Below are positions 16,405 to 24,531 of a stretch of 49,928 nucleotides of DNA, piece after piece. The DNA comes from Christensenella sp. UBA6406 (GTDB lineage: Bacteria; Bacillota; Clostridia; Christensenellales; UBA1242): the NCBI GenBank assembly GCA_002438625.1, contig DJPS01000015.1:1-49928 (forward strand), written 5' to 3'. A model generated the notes under the pieces. That model saw only the letters and a list, made by a program, of their open reading frames with translations, did no database searches and was not told where the DNA came from. The position numbers and the translations under genes are program-made. The number at the start of each line of letters is the position of its first letter. The stretch's first letter is position 1.

Positions 16405-19400
16405 ATGTTTGAATTAAACAATATAGGCTCAATAGCAATCAGTATTGCTTCGCCTGAGAAGATTAGAGAGTGGTCTCATGGTGAAGTTACAAAGCCTGAA
16501 ACAGTGAATTACAGGACACAAAAACCTGAGCCAGATGGATTATTTTGTGAAAAAATCTTCGGACCTACACAAGATTGGAGATGTCGTTGCGGAAAGTATA
16601 AATTAATTCGTTACAAAGGCGTAATCTGCGACAAGTGCGGAGTTGAAGTAACACAAAAGAAAGTGAGAAGGGAGAGAATGGGGCATATTGAACTTGCTAC
16701 TCCTGTATCTCATATTTGGTATTTTAGGGGTGTGCCATCAAGAATTGGAACAGTTCTTGAATTAACTCCTAAACATTTAGAGCAAATTCTATATTATGTA
16801 AGTTATGTTGTGCTTGATGCTGGAAACACACCACTTGAATATAAGCAAATTTTAACTGATAAAGATTATAGAGATGCTTGCGAAATGTATGGTTCAAATT
16901 CTTTTAGAGTTGGAATGGGTGCGGAAGCAGTTAAGGAACTTTTAAAGAATGTTGATTTAGACAAAGAAAGAGAAGAATTAAAGAAGATTGTATCAAAGGA
17001 TAAAGGACAAAAGAAGATAAAGGCAGCCAAGAAATTGGAAGTTGTTGAAGCGTTTATAAAGAGTGGAAACAGACCTGAGTGGATGATTTTGGATGTTATC
17101 CCTGTATTGCCACCTGAACTTAGACCCATGGTTCAATTAGATGGTGGAAGATACGCAACAAGCGATTTGAATGACTTGTATAGAAGGGTTATCAATAGAA
17201 ACAATAGATTAAAGAAGTTGATGGAAATTGGTGCGCCTGATGTAATTATTAGAAATGAAAAGAGAATGTTGCAAGAAGCGGTTGATGCCTTAATTGATAA
17301 TGGTAAGAGGGGCAAACCTGTTCAAAATAGCAAGCAAAAAGATTTAAAATCATTAACTGCAATTTTGAAAGGAAAGCAAGGCCGTTTCAGACAGAATATG
17401 CTAGGAAAGCGTGTTGACTTCTCTGGCCGTTCAGTTATTGTCGTTGGACCTGAACTTAAAATGTATCAATGCGGACTTCCAAAGGAAATGGCACTTGAAT
17501 TATTTAAGCCATTCATTATGCACGAGTTAGTTAAAATGAATGCTGCTCATAACATTAAGAGTGCAAAGAGAATGATAGATAAGACAAGACCTGTTGTTTG
17601 GGATGTGCTAGATAAGGTTATTAAAGACCATCCAGTTCTTCTTAACCGTGCACCAACGCTACACAAATTAGGTATTCAAGCATTTGAACCTATTTTGGTT
17701 GATGGTAGGGCAATTAAATTGCATCCGCTTGTGTGTGAAGGTTTCCACGCGGACTTTGATGGCGACCAAATGCCTATTCATATTCCTCTAAGTTTAGAGG
17801 CTAGGGCGGAAGCAAGAACGATAATGATTTCAACAAACAACATTTTGAAACCAAGTGATGGTCGTTCAATTATTAACCCACAAAAAGATATGGTTATCGG
17901 TGTTTATTACTTAACAGTTTATAGACCTGGTGCGAAGGGTGAAGGAAATGCTTATTCTAGTGAAGATGAAGCAATGATGGCATATCAAACACAAAATTTG
18001 GATTTGCAAGCGAAGATTAGAGTTAGAAGAAGTGCTGAGTTTGAAGGCGAAACTGTAACTGGACTTGTTGAAACGAGTGTTGGTAAGATTTTATTCAATA
18101 GGTGTGTTTTCCAATGTATTGGATATATTGACAGAACTAAGAAAGAAAATGTGCTTAGGTATGAAATTGAAATGCCAGTAACAAAGAAAGTTATTGGTCA
18201 AATAGTTGAAAATTCATATAATCATATTGGACCAACTAAAACAGTTATAATGATTGATAAGATTAAGGACTTAGGTTTTAAATATTCAACATTAGGTTCA
18301 CTTACAATCAGTCTATATGATTATAGAGATTCAGTTGTTAAAGATGAAACAGTTGCAGATGCTGAAAACAAGGTTCATGAAATTGAAAAGCAATATAGGC
18401 GTGGACTTATCACAATCAATGAAAAGAGAGATAAGAACATTGAGATATGGAAGGCTGCAAACGAGAAGATTGAAAAGAGTATGATCCCATCAATGGAAGA
18501 ATTTAACCCAATTAGAATGATGGTTGACTCTGGTGCGAGAGGAAATGCGGAATCACTTAACCAAGTTGCGGGAATCCGTGGTATCGTAGCAAATACATCA
18601 GGGCAAAAAGTTGACGTGCCAGTTAAATCAAACTATAAACAAGGATTTTCTCCTATTGAATACTTTATGGGCTCTCGTGGTGGTCGTAAAGTTCTTGCGG
18701 ATACGGCACTTAAAACAAGTGAATCTGGTTATCTGACAAGAAGATTGGTTGATGTTGCACAAGATGTTGTGGTTGTTGATGATGACTGTTTTGCAACTCT
18801 TGGCGAGTCAGTTAAGGGCTTAGTTGTAAGCGAGATTAGCAAGAATGGAACAGTTATTCAAGACTTAAAGACTAGAATTGTTGGTAGATTTGCAGTTAAA
18901 GATGTTAAGAACCCTGAAACTGATGAAGTTATTGTTCCAGCAAATGAAATGATAACAGAAGAGATGGCAAATAAGATTATTGCTGCTGATATCAAGCAGG
19001 TTGAAATTAGAACTGTATTTACATGTAAGTGTGAACACGGGGTTTGTGCTAAATGTTATGGTAAGAATATGGGTAACAACAACATTGTCCCTGTTGGTGA
19101 AGCCGTTGGTATCATTGCAGCGCAATCTATTGGTGAACCAGGAACGCAATTATCAATGAAGAACTTCTCTGCGGGAATTGTCGGTGGTTCGGATATCACG
19201 CAAGGTTTGCCACGTATTGTTGAAATTTTTGAAGCAAGGCAACCAAAGGGTATGGCTTATTTATCAGAAGTTGGTGGTAAGGTTTCAATTAGAGATGTTG
19301 ATAGGCGTGCTGAAATTACTGTTCACTCTGGTGATGGTGATGCAACTTATTTATTGCCATTCGGCTCTAAGGTTATTGTTAAGGAAGGTTCTACGATTGA

Positions 19401-20019
19401 GGCGGGAACAGCACTTAGTGAAGGTCCTATCAGTCCAAGAGATTTGCTAAGGACTAAGGGTGTCAAGGCATTGCAAGAATATTTGTTGCAAGAAGTTGTT
19501 GCTGTTTACAATGGTCAAGGTATTTCAATTAATAGTAAACATATAGAAATCATTATTAAGCAAATGCTTAAAAAGGTTAGGGTTGAAGATGCTGGAGACA
19601 CAAGTCTTATCCCTGGTGAATTTGTTGATATTCATTCGCTTGATAAAGAAAATGAAAGAGTTATGAGCGAGGGTGGAATCCCTGCACAAGTTAAGCGTGA
19701 AGTTTTGGGTATCACTAAGGCATCATTGAAGAGTGAGTCATTCTTATCTGCTGCTTCATTCCAAGAACAGGCAAGCGTTTTAACAGATGCTGCCGTTAAG
19801 GGCAAAGTTGACCATTTGGTTGGCTTGAAAGAAAATGTAATTTTGGGTAAATTAATTCCTGCGGGTACGGGCTTTAAGCGTTATCAAAATATAGAGCCTA
19901 TGGTTGTAAGAAAGGATGAACCTAAAATTTTAACGCCAATAGAAAACGATTTGGCAGAAGATTTCGATATGGATATCCAAGAAGATTCATATGAAAATGA
20001 AGATAATGAAAATGCATAA
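16405..20019 (+). CDS. rpoC: DNA-directed RNA polymerase beta-prime subunit, with unusual active-site residues
   Basis: The 1204-residue protein is full length for a Firmicute. It has the N-terminal zinc site (RCRCGKY...CDKCGVEV), the rudder/lid region, HADFDGDQMP (448-457) with the three Mg-binding Asp residues D450, D452 and D454, ADTALKTSESGYLTRRLVD (bridge helix), and the second zinc site (DDDCF and CEHGVCAKCYG). The trigger loop reads GTQLSMKNFSAGIVGGSDITQG. The alignment is unambiguous because both flanks match the family exactly, so the trigger-loop His is Ser922 and the preceding Arg is Lys919. The Asn of NADFDGD is His448, and the FISTHGARKG hinge is FMGSRGGRKV (754-763). A strong terminator follows after 150 bases. 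Confidence 0.98.
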   Translation: MFELNNIGSIAISIASPEKIREWSHGEVTKPETVNYRTQKPEPDGLFCEKIFGPTQDWRCRCGKYKLIRYKGVICDKCGVEVTQKKVRRERMGHIELATPVSHIWYFRGVPSRIGTVLELTPKHLEQILYYVSYVVLDAGNTPLEYKQILTDKDYRDACEMYGSNSFRVGMGAEAVKELLKNVDLDKEREELKKIVSKDKGQKKIKAAKKLEVVEAFIKSGNRPEWMILDVIPVLPPELRPMVQLDGGRYATSDLNDLYRRVINRNNRLKKLMEIGAPDVIIRNEKRMLQEAVDALIDNGKRGKPVQNSKQKDLKSLTAILKGKQGRFRQNMLGKRVDFSGRSVIVVGPELKMYQCGLPKEMALELFKPFIMHELVKMNAAHNIKSAKRMIDKTRPVVWDVLDKVIKDHPVLLNRAPTLHKLGIQAFEPILVDGRAIKLHPLVCEGFHADFDGDQMPIHIPLSLEARAEARTIMISTNNILKPSDGRSIINPQKDMVIGVYYLTVYRPGAKGEGNAYSSEDEAMMAYQTQNLDLQAKIRVRRSAEFEGETVTGLVETSVGKILFNRCVFQCIGYIDRTKKENVLRYEIEMPVTKKVIGQIVENSYNHIGPTKTVIMIDKIKDLGFKYSTLGSLTISLYDYRDSVVKDETVADAENKVHEIEKQYRRGLITINEKRDKNIEIWKAANEKIEKSMIPSMEEFNPIRMMVDSGARGNAESLNQVAGIRGIVANTSGQKVDVPVKSNYKQGFSPIEYFMGSRGGRKVLADTALKTSESGYLTRRLVDVAQDVVVVDDDCFATLGESVKGLVVSEISKNGTVIQDLKTRIVGRFAVKDVKNPETDEVIVPANEMITEEMANKIIAADIKQVEIRTVFTCKCEHGVCAKCYGKNMGNNNIVPVGEAVGIIAAQSIGEPGTQLSMKNFSAGIVGGSDITQGLPRIVEIFEARQPKGMAYLSEVGGKVSIRDVDRRAEITVHSGDGDATYLLPFGSKVIVKEGSTIEAGTALSEGPISPRDLLRTKGVKALQEYLLQEVVAVYNGQGISINSKHIEIIIKQMLKKVRVEDAGDTSLIPGEFVDIHSLDKENERVMSEGGIPAQVKREVLGITKASLKSESFLSAASFQEQASVLTDAAVKGKVDHLVGLKENVILGKLIPAGTGFKRYQNIEPMVVRKDEPKILTPIENDLAEDFDMDIQEDSYENEDNENA

Positions 20020-20169
20020 CAATGTAATTGATTTATCTAAATACTAGAAATTTTAATTTTTATTGTAAATTTAAAAGTGTTCAATTTGCTAAATTTGTCC
20101 CAATCTAGCATTTGTGCGTTTTAAATATTGCAATAAAGTTGAAATAAATTTAAATTTTATTCTACACAC

Positions 20170-20204
20170 AAAAAGATATATGCAAGTCCCGCATATATCT
20201 TTTT
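20170..20204. terminator. Strong terminator of the rpoBC operon
   Basis: AAAAAGATATATGC (20170-20183) pairs perfectly with GCATATATCTTTTT (20191-20204) around a 7-base loop. The A and T ends make it potentially bidirectional. Confidence 0.9.
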
Positions 20205-20292
20205 GCTTAAATTGATAAAATCTTTATAAAAATTATTTCTAAATATGTAAATAATACAAAATTGTGTTTTATTAAATTCTTTTTATAAACTG

Positions 20293-20341
20293 AGTTATGG
20301 GGGTATTTAACGCAAAAATTACAAAATATACCCCCATAACT
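20293..20341. repeat. Perfect 14-bp inverted repeat upstream of the ATPase gene
   Basis: AGTTATGGGGGTAT (20293-20306) is mirrored exactly by ATACCCCCATAACT (20328-20341), with 21 bases between. A promoter candidate (TTGAAA 20351-20356, 17-base spacer, TATGTA 20374-20379) begins 10 bases after it. The position fits an operator or cruciform site for the next gene. No T tract follows, so it is not a typical terminator. Confidence 0.6.
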
Positions 20342-20423
20342 GTTGAAAATTTGAAAAAAATATGTTATATTATTATGTAAGTAAAAATTGTTAGCATTAA
20401 AAAAATAAGGTGGTAGGATATAA

Positions 20424-21653
20424 ATGGATAGCAAAATTTATCAAAGAAGTTATTATTTACAAAAGGTAAGGGGATTTTATAAATCAGATTTAATAAAAGT
20501 TATAACAGGGATAAGAAGGTGTGGAAAATCTTATTTTATGTTATCTATTATGGAAGATTTAAAAAGTCAAGGTGTTTTAGATAAGGACATAATTTATTTA
20601 AATTTGGATAAGAAAGAAAACATAGATGTAACAACAATAAAGCAGTTAGATGATTTGCTATCAAGGCAAATTGAAGATAAAGATTTTAAATATATTTTTA
20701 TAGATGAAGTTCAAAATGTACAAAATTATGAAATGTTAGTCAATGCTTATAGGGAAGAAGGAAATTGTTCTATATTTATAACTGGGTCAAATTCATATTT
20801 GTTAAGCGGAGAACTTGCTACCAAATTGACTGGCAGATATATAGAAATTGAAATGTTTACGCTAACTTTTTATGAATTTTTGGAAATGAAAAGATTTTTA
20901 GGTAAAGAAGTTTCAAATAATACAATGGAAGAATTTTTGCAGTACATTAAATTTGGTGGTTTTCCTAAAATATTAGAGTTTGATAATGAAGAAGATAAAT
21001 TCACATATATTTCTAATGTTATCGAGCAAATAATGGACAAAGACATTAAGAGGCATAAAAAGATTAAAAATGTTGCACTATTTGAAAAGATAAAAACATT
21101 TATTATTAATAATTTTGGTGCAACAATGAGTTTGTCTAGCATTGAAGAATACTTTAAGAAAAATGAAAACATAACAATTAAAAGAGAAACAATAAATAAA
21201 TATATAGAAATACTTGAAAATGCAAAAATTATTTATAAGTGCAATAGATTTGATTTAAAGTCTAAAAGGGCATTAAGGGGTGAGCAAAAATATTATCTTG
21301 CAGATTTAGGAATTTATTTTGCGACAAATGTTGATACACGAATTAATTACGGCCCAGTATTGGAAAATATTTTGTACACATATTTGAAAATGAAAAATTA
21401 TCAAATTAGTGTTGGTAAGATAGGTAACTTAGAGTGTGATTTTATAATAAGGAAAAGGGATGACTATTTTTATGCACAAGTTGCAATGACAATAATGGAA
21501 GAAAAGACTGCTAATAGGGAATACGAGCCATTTATGCATATACGAGATAATTATCCTAAATATTTATTTACGTTAGACCCGTTATTGCAGAAAAGGGATG
21601 GCGTGTTAAATGTAAATTTAATTGACTTTATTAAAGATAACAAGGACTTGTAA
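20424..21653 (+). CDS. AAA-family ATPase with C-terminal DUF4143 domain
   Basis: The 409-residue protein has a Walker A motif GIRRCGKS (29-36), Walker B IFIDEVQ (91-97), sensor-like ITGSNSYLLSGELATKLTGRYIEI (119-142), then TFYEFL and GGFPKIL, all standard for the AAA_14/DUF4143 class. The C-terminal part (YLADLGIYFA, then GNLECDFIIRKRDDYFYAQVAMT) is the DUF4143 restriction-endonuclease-like fold, with the E/D-x-D and Q-V-A core. These proteins are widespread and often in variable regions. Their role is unsettled, and a DNA-related or defence function is possible. Ribosome binding site AAGGTGG. It is a single gene between terminators, preceded by a 14-bp palindrome. Confidence 0.85.
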   Translation: MDSKIYQRSYYLQKVRGFYKSDLIKVITGIRRCGKSYFMLSIMEDLKSQGVLDKDIIYLNLDKKENIDVTTIKQLDDLLSRQIEDKDFKYIFIDEVQNVQNYEMLVNAYREEGNCSIFITGSNSYLLSGELATKLTGRYIEIEMFTLTFYEFLEMKRFLGKEVSNNTMEEFLQYIKFGGFPKILEFDNEEDKFTYISNVIEQIMDKDIKRHKKIKNVALFEKIKTFIINNFGATMSLSSIEEYFKKNENITIKRETINKYIEILENAKIIYKCNRFDLKSKRALRGEQKYYLADLGIYFATNVDTRINYGPVLENILYTYLKMKNYQISVGKIGNLECDFIIRKRDDYFYAQVAMTIMEEKTANREYEPFMHIRDNYPKYLFTLDPLLQKRDGVLNVNLIDFIKDNKDL

Positions 21654-21686
21654 ATTTGTTTAATTTCATATTTTTGTTTTAAGAAC

Positions 21687-21710
21687 AAGCAGGATAAACC
21701 TGCTTTTTTG
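21687..21710 (+). terminator. Intrinsic terminator after the ATPase gene
   Basis: AAGCAGG (21687-21693), loop ATAAA, CCTGCTT (21699-21705), then further Ts. Confidence 0.9.
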
Positions 21711-21813
21711 TGGTGCTTTGTGCTTAAAGTAAATAATTTTTATAGTTATTTAAAAATGTGGTAAAAATGCTTGACAAAATTTAAAATTTATGAATTTTTA
21801 TTTAATTTGCATA

Positions 21814-21842
21814 TTGACTTTTTGTGGTGCGTAGTGTATAAT
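21814..21842 (+). promoter_or_regulatory. Sigma-A-like promoter of the nfeD-floA operon
   Basis: TTGACT (21814-21819), 17-base spacer, TATAAT (21837-21842). The predicted leader is about 30 bases long. Confidence 0.8.
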
Positions 21843-21877
21843 TAAAGTGAACCTAAAAAGGAGATGATGTTACATAG

Positions 21878-22681
21878 ATGCAGGAATTTATTAATTTATT
21901 TGCCGAAATGGGATGGGTTTCAGGAATTTTGCTCGTTGCTGGTGCGTTGCTTGTAATTGCTGAATGTTTAACGCCAGGCTTTGGAGTTGCGGGAATTGTG
22001 GGCATTTTGTGCTTAGTTTTGGGTGTTATTGCCAGAGCGGTTGAGGGGGCTACATTAACTCAAACTTTGCTACTTTTAATTTTGGTGCTTGTGGCGATTT
22101 GCGTGTTATTTATAGTATTTGCAAAATCTGCTAAAAATGGGTTTTTATCAAAAACACCTATAATTGAAGGTGGGACTGCAATACCTACAAATTATGGTGA
22201 AAATGTTAATGCAAATCTACTTAATAAGATTGGTCTAACAAAAACAATTTGCAGACCAGCGGGGAAAGTTGAAATTGGTGGCAAGATTTATGATGCAATG
22301 ACTGATGGGCATTTTATTGAAGCGAACAAAAATGTAAGAGTAGTTAAAGTTGAAATTGATTATCTTTACATAAAAGAAACAAATTTAACGCAAGCCGAAT
22401 TGGATGCTGAGATAGAAAAGGCAAACAAGGAAATGGAAGAGAAGAACCAAAGAGAAATGCTTGCAAAAAAAGAAGCGGAAGAAAAGGCTAAAATTGATGC
22501 TGATGAGACTGATGAAAGTTCTAAAACCGTGAAAGGTGGCAAAAATTCAAAATCAAATGATTCATCTATTGTAACAAAAGTTAAGGAAAAAGCCAGTGCG
22601 GTTAAGAGTGGCACAAAAAAGAGTGGTGCGAAATCTACAAAAAGCAGTAAAGCGGTGAGTGGGTGGGGAATCAACGACTAA
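21878..22681 (+). CDS. NfeD-like membrane protein (flotillin partner)
   Basis: The 267-residue protein starts with an amphipathic segment, then three hydrophobic spans (about 15-31, 34-52 and 60-85) with GWVSGILLVAGALLVIAECLTPGFGVAGIVGI, the NfeD pattern including the LE/AE-x-x-x-PGFG motif. Residues ~110-165 (GKVEIGGKIYDAMTDGHFIEANKNVRVVKVE) form the OB-fold domain. This is the short form without the ClpP-like protease domain. Unusually, about 100 further residues form a charged coiled coil followed by a Lys/Ser-rich tail. GGAG lies 14 bases before the ATG, longer than ideal. It precedes floA, as in the Bacillus yqeZ-floA unit, and probably assists flotillin membrane assemblies. Confidence 0.85.
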   Translation: MQEFINLFAEMGWVSGILLVAGALLVIAECLTPGFGVAGIVGILCLVLGVIARAVEGATLTQTLLLLILVLVAICVLFIVFAKSAKNGFLSKTPIIEGGTAIPTNYGENVNANLLNKIGLTKTICRPAGKVEIGGKIYDAMTDGHFIEANKNVRVVKVEIDYLYIKETNLTQAELDAEIEKANKEMEEKNQREMLAKKEAEEKAKIDADETDESSKTVKGGKNSKSNDSSIVTKVKEKASAVKSGTKKSGAKSTKSSKAVSGWGIND

Positions 22682-22769
22682 AAAGACTAAATCTAATAAA
22701 AATAATTAATTCAATTTAAAAATAAATGAAAAGATAAATTAAAAGAAAATATATAAGGAGAAAAATGAA

Positions 22770-23783
22770 ATGATGGCTAATTTATTATTTGCTGAAAGTT
22801 CTGTGCCAGTTGCATTGTTTATAGTGCTTGGAATAATTGTTGTATTTTTGGCAGTGCTTGTGTGTTTAGTGCCTATAAGATTATGGTTTCAAGCATTGGT
22901 TTCAGGTGCATACATATCAATGGCAAGACTTGCGGGAATGAAACTTAGGAAAGTTGATGTAAAAAATTTGGTATATGTATATATTAAAGCTAAAAAGGCG
23001 GGTTTAAATTTTAGTATTGATGAAATGGAAACTCACTATTTAGCAAGTGGTAATGTAGATAAGGTTGTGGATGCTCTTATAGCGGCACACAGTGCAAATA
23101 TTGCATTGCCTATTGAGGTCGCTAAGGGAATTGACCTTGCTGGGCGAGATATCTTAGAGGCGGTTAGATATTCAGTTGACCCACACATTATTGATATTCC
23201 GCCTATTTCAGCAATCGCTTGTGATGGTGTTGAACTTAAAGTTAGTTCTCGTGCAACTGTTAGGGTAAACATCAGTAGATTGATTGGTGGTGCGGGAGAA
23301 GAAACAGTTATCGCCCGTATTGGTGAAGGTATTGTCGCAACTGTTGGTGCGGCTATTGACCATAAAGATGTATTGCAAAATCCTAGTGAGATTTCTAAAA
23401 ATGTGTTAGAAAAAGGACTAGATAGTGGAACAGCATATGAAATTCTATCAGTTGATATTTCAGATATTGATGTGGGTAGAAATGTGGGTGCAGAACTTAG
23501 AAGTGCACAAGCGGAAGCGGATAAGAGCATTGCACAAGCGAAAGCGGAAGAAAGAAAGGCAATGGCAATAGCAGTAGAGCAAGAAATGAAGGCTAAAACG
23601 CAAGAGATGAAGGCGGTTGTTTTGGCAGCGGAAGCGGAAGTTCCTAAGGCAATGGCAGAAGCGTTTAAGAATGGTAAATTGGGCATAATGGATTACTATC
23701 GTATGCAAAACGTTGTTGCGGATACCGCTATGAGAAACTCTATTGCTGGGTCTGAAAACGCTGGAAATGAAGATAAAAATTAA
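22770..23783 (+). CDS. floA: Flotillin-like protein FloA
   Basis: The 337-residue protein has one N-terminal membrane-inserted hairpin (about 14-45), the typical SGAYISMARLAGMKLRKVD, a PHB/SPFH-type domain (IDIPPISAIACDGVELKVSSRATVRVNISRLIGGAGEETVIARIGEGIV) and an Ala/Glu/Lys-rich coiled coil (about 235-300), ending GKLGIMDYYRMQNVVADTAMR. This matches FloA/YqfA along its whole length (~331 residues). It organises functional membrane microdomains. AAGGAG lies 9 bases before the ATG. It is co-transcribed with the nfeD-like gene 88 bases upstream. Confidence 0.95.
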   Translation: MMANLLFAESSVPVALFIVLGIIVVFLAVLVCLVPIRLWFQALVSGAYISMARLAGMKLRKVDVKNLVYVYIKAKKAGLNFSIDEMETHYLASGNVDKVVDALIAAHSANIALPIEVAKGIDLAGRDILEAVRYSVDPHIIDIPPISAIACDGVELKVSSRATVRVNISRLIGGAGEETVIARIGEGIVATVGAAIDHKDVLQNPSEISKNVLEKGLDSGTAYEILSVDISDIDVGRNVGAELRSAQAEADKSIAQAKAEERKAMAIAVEQEMKAKTQEMKAVVLAAEAEVPKAMAEAFKNGKLGIMDYYRMQNVVADTAMRNSIAGSENAGNEDKN

Positions 23784-23936
23784 TTAATAAAATTCATATT
23801 TTAACCGCTAAAAATACGGAAAAGTTAAATATAATAGAAATAAGAAAGTTAATAAATTAAATTCAAATTTGATTGCAAGCTATTTTGCAAGTTTATAAGT
23901 GCTTTTAATTTTAATAATGAAAAGGGGGTGTTTGGT

Positions 23937-24416
23937 GTGCTTTATGTGTGGATTGGCTTGGGTATAATTGTTGCTGTTGTTGTAATTGGAATGCTTTGCT
24001 ATGTTGCTTTTAATAAGAAAAGTAAAATTCCAAAGTATAAAGTTGAAGACAAGAAGGAAGAAGCGATACAAGAAGTTAAAGACAATGAAGCAACCGAACA
24101 ACCTAGTTTAGAATTGAATGTGAATGGTTCAACATTAAGTGAAGATGATTTTAATTTTGCCGATTTAAATGATGAAAATTCAAGTAGTGAAAACTTACAA
24201 AACACTTTTGCTAGTGGCAATGATTATAATGATTTTAGTGGTTTAGGTGAATATGATGATTCTGCTTTTGATTTTGATAGTGATTTCTTTGATGATGATT
24301 ATAGTCAAAGTGGAGATGATGTAAAGCGAAGCGAAATAGTAAATGAGATTCACAAGATGAGCCCTAAAATGAAAGCAATCATCCTAGCCGATGTTTTAGA
24401 TAAAAAGCATTTTTAA
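23937..24416 (+). CDS. Single-span acidic membrane protein after floA
   Basis: About 159 residues: an N-terminal membrane span (about 2-24), a basic stop-transfer segment (NKKSKIPKYK), a long acidic low-complexity linker rich in Asp, Asn, Ser and Phe, and a conserved-looking C-terminal helix (VNEIHKMSPKMKAIILADVLDKKHF) that probably binds a partner. The in-frame GTG at 23928 touches the GGGGG ribosome binding site, so the GTG at 23937 (9-base spacing) is the better start. Its place after floA resembles Bacillus yqfB, but I see no sequence match to claim. The linker and helix suggest a membrane-tethered adaptor. Confidence 0.6.
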   Translation: MLYVWIGLGIIVAVVVIGMLCYVAFNKKSKIPKYKVEDKKEEAIQEVKDNEATEQPSLELNVNGSTLSEDDFNFADLNDENSSSENLQNTFASGNDYNDFSGLGEYDDSAFDFDSDFFDDDYSQSGDDVKRSEIVNEIHKMSPKMKAIILADVLDKKHF

Positions 24417-24449
24417 ATTATTAATTTTGCATATAGATATATAAAAAAG

Positions 24450-24481
24450 AGTTATCCTTTTAAAATATGGATAACTTTTTT
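24450..24481. terminator. Terminator between the floA operon and the LysR gene
   Basis: AGTTATCC (24450-24457) pairs with GGATAACT (24469-24476) followed by Ts. A run of As on the left side allows it to serve the minus-strand LysR gene too. Confidence 0.8.
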
Positions 24482-24531
24482 AGTTTGATATGATTTTTCT
24501 TTATTAACTATTTAATTCTATTAAATTTACT

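Noticed and set aside
22366..22674. Minus-strand hydrophobic frame opposite the NfeD tail
   Set aside because: Antisense shadow of a Lys/Glu-rich segment.
23036..23686. Long minus-strand frame opposite floA
   Set aside because: It is the antisense shadow of the Ala/Glu-rich floA coding sequence, which is well supported.
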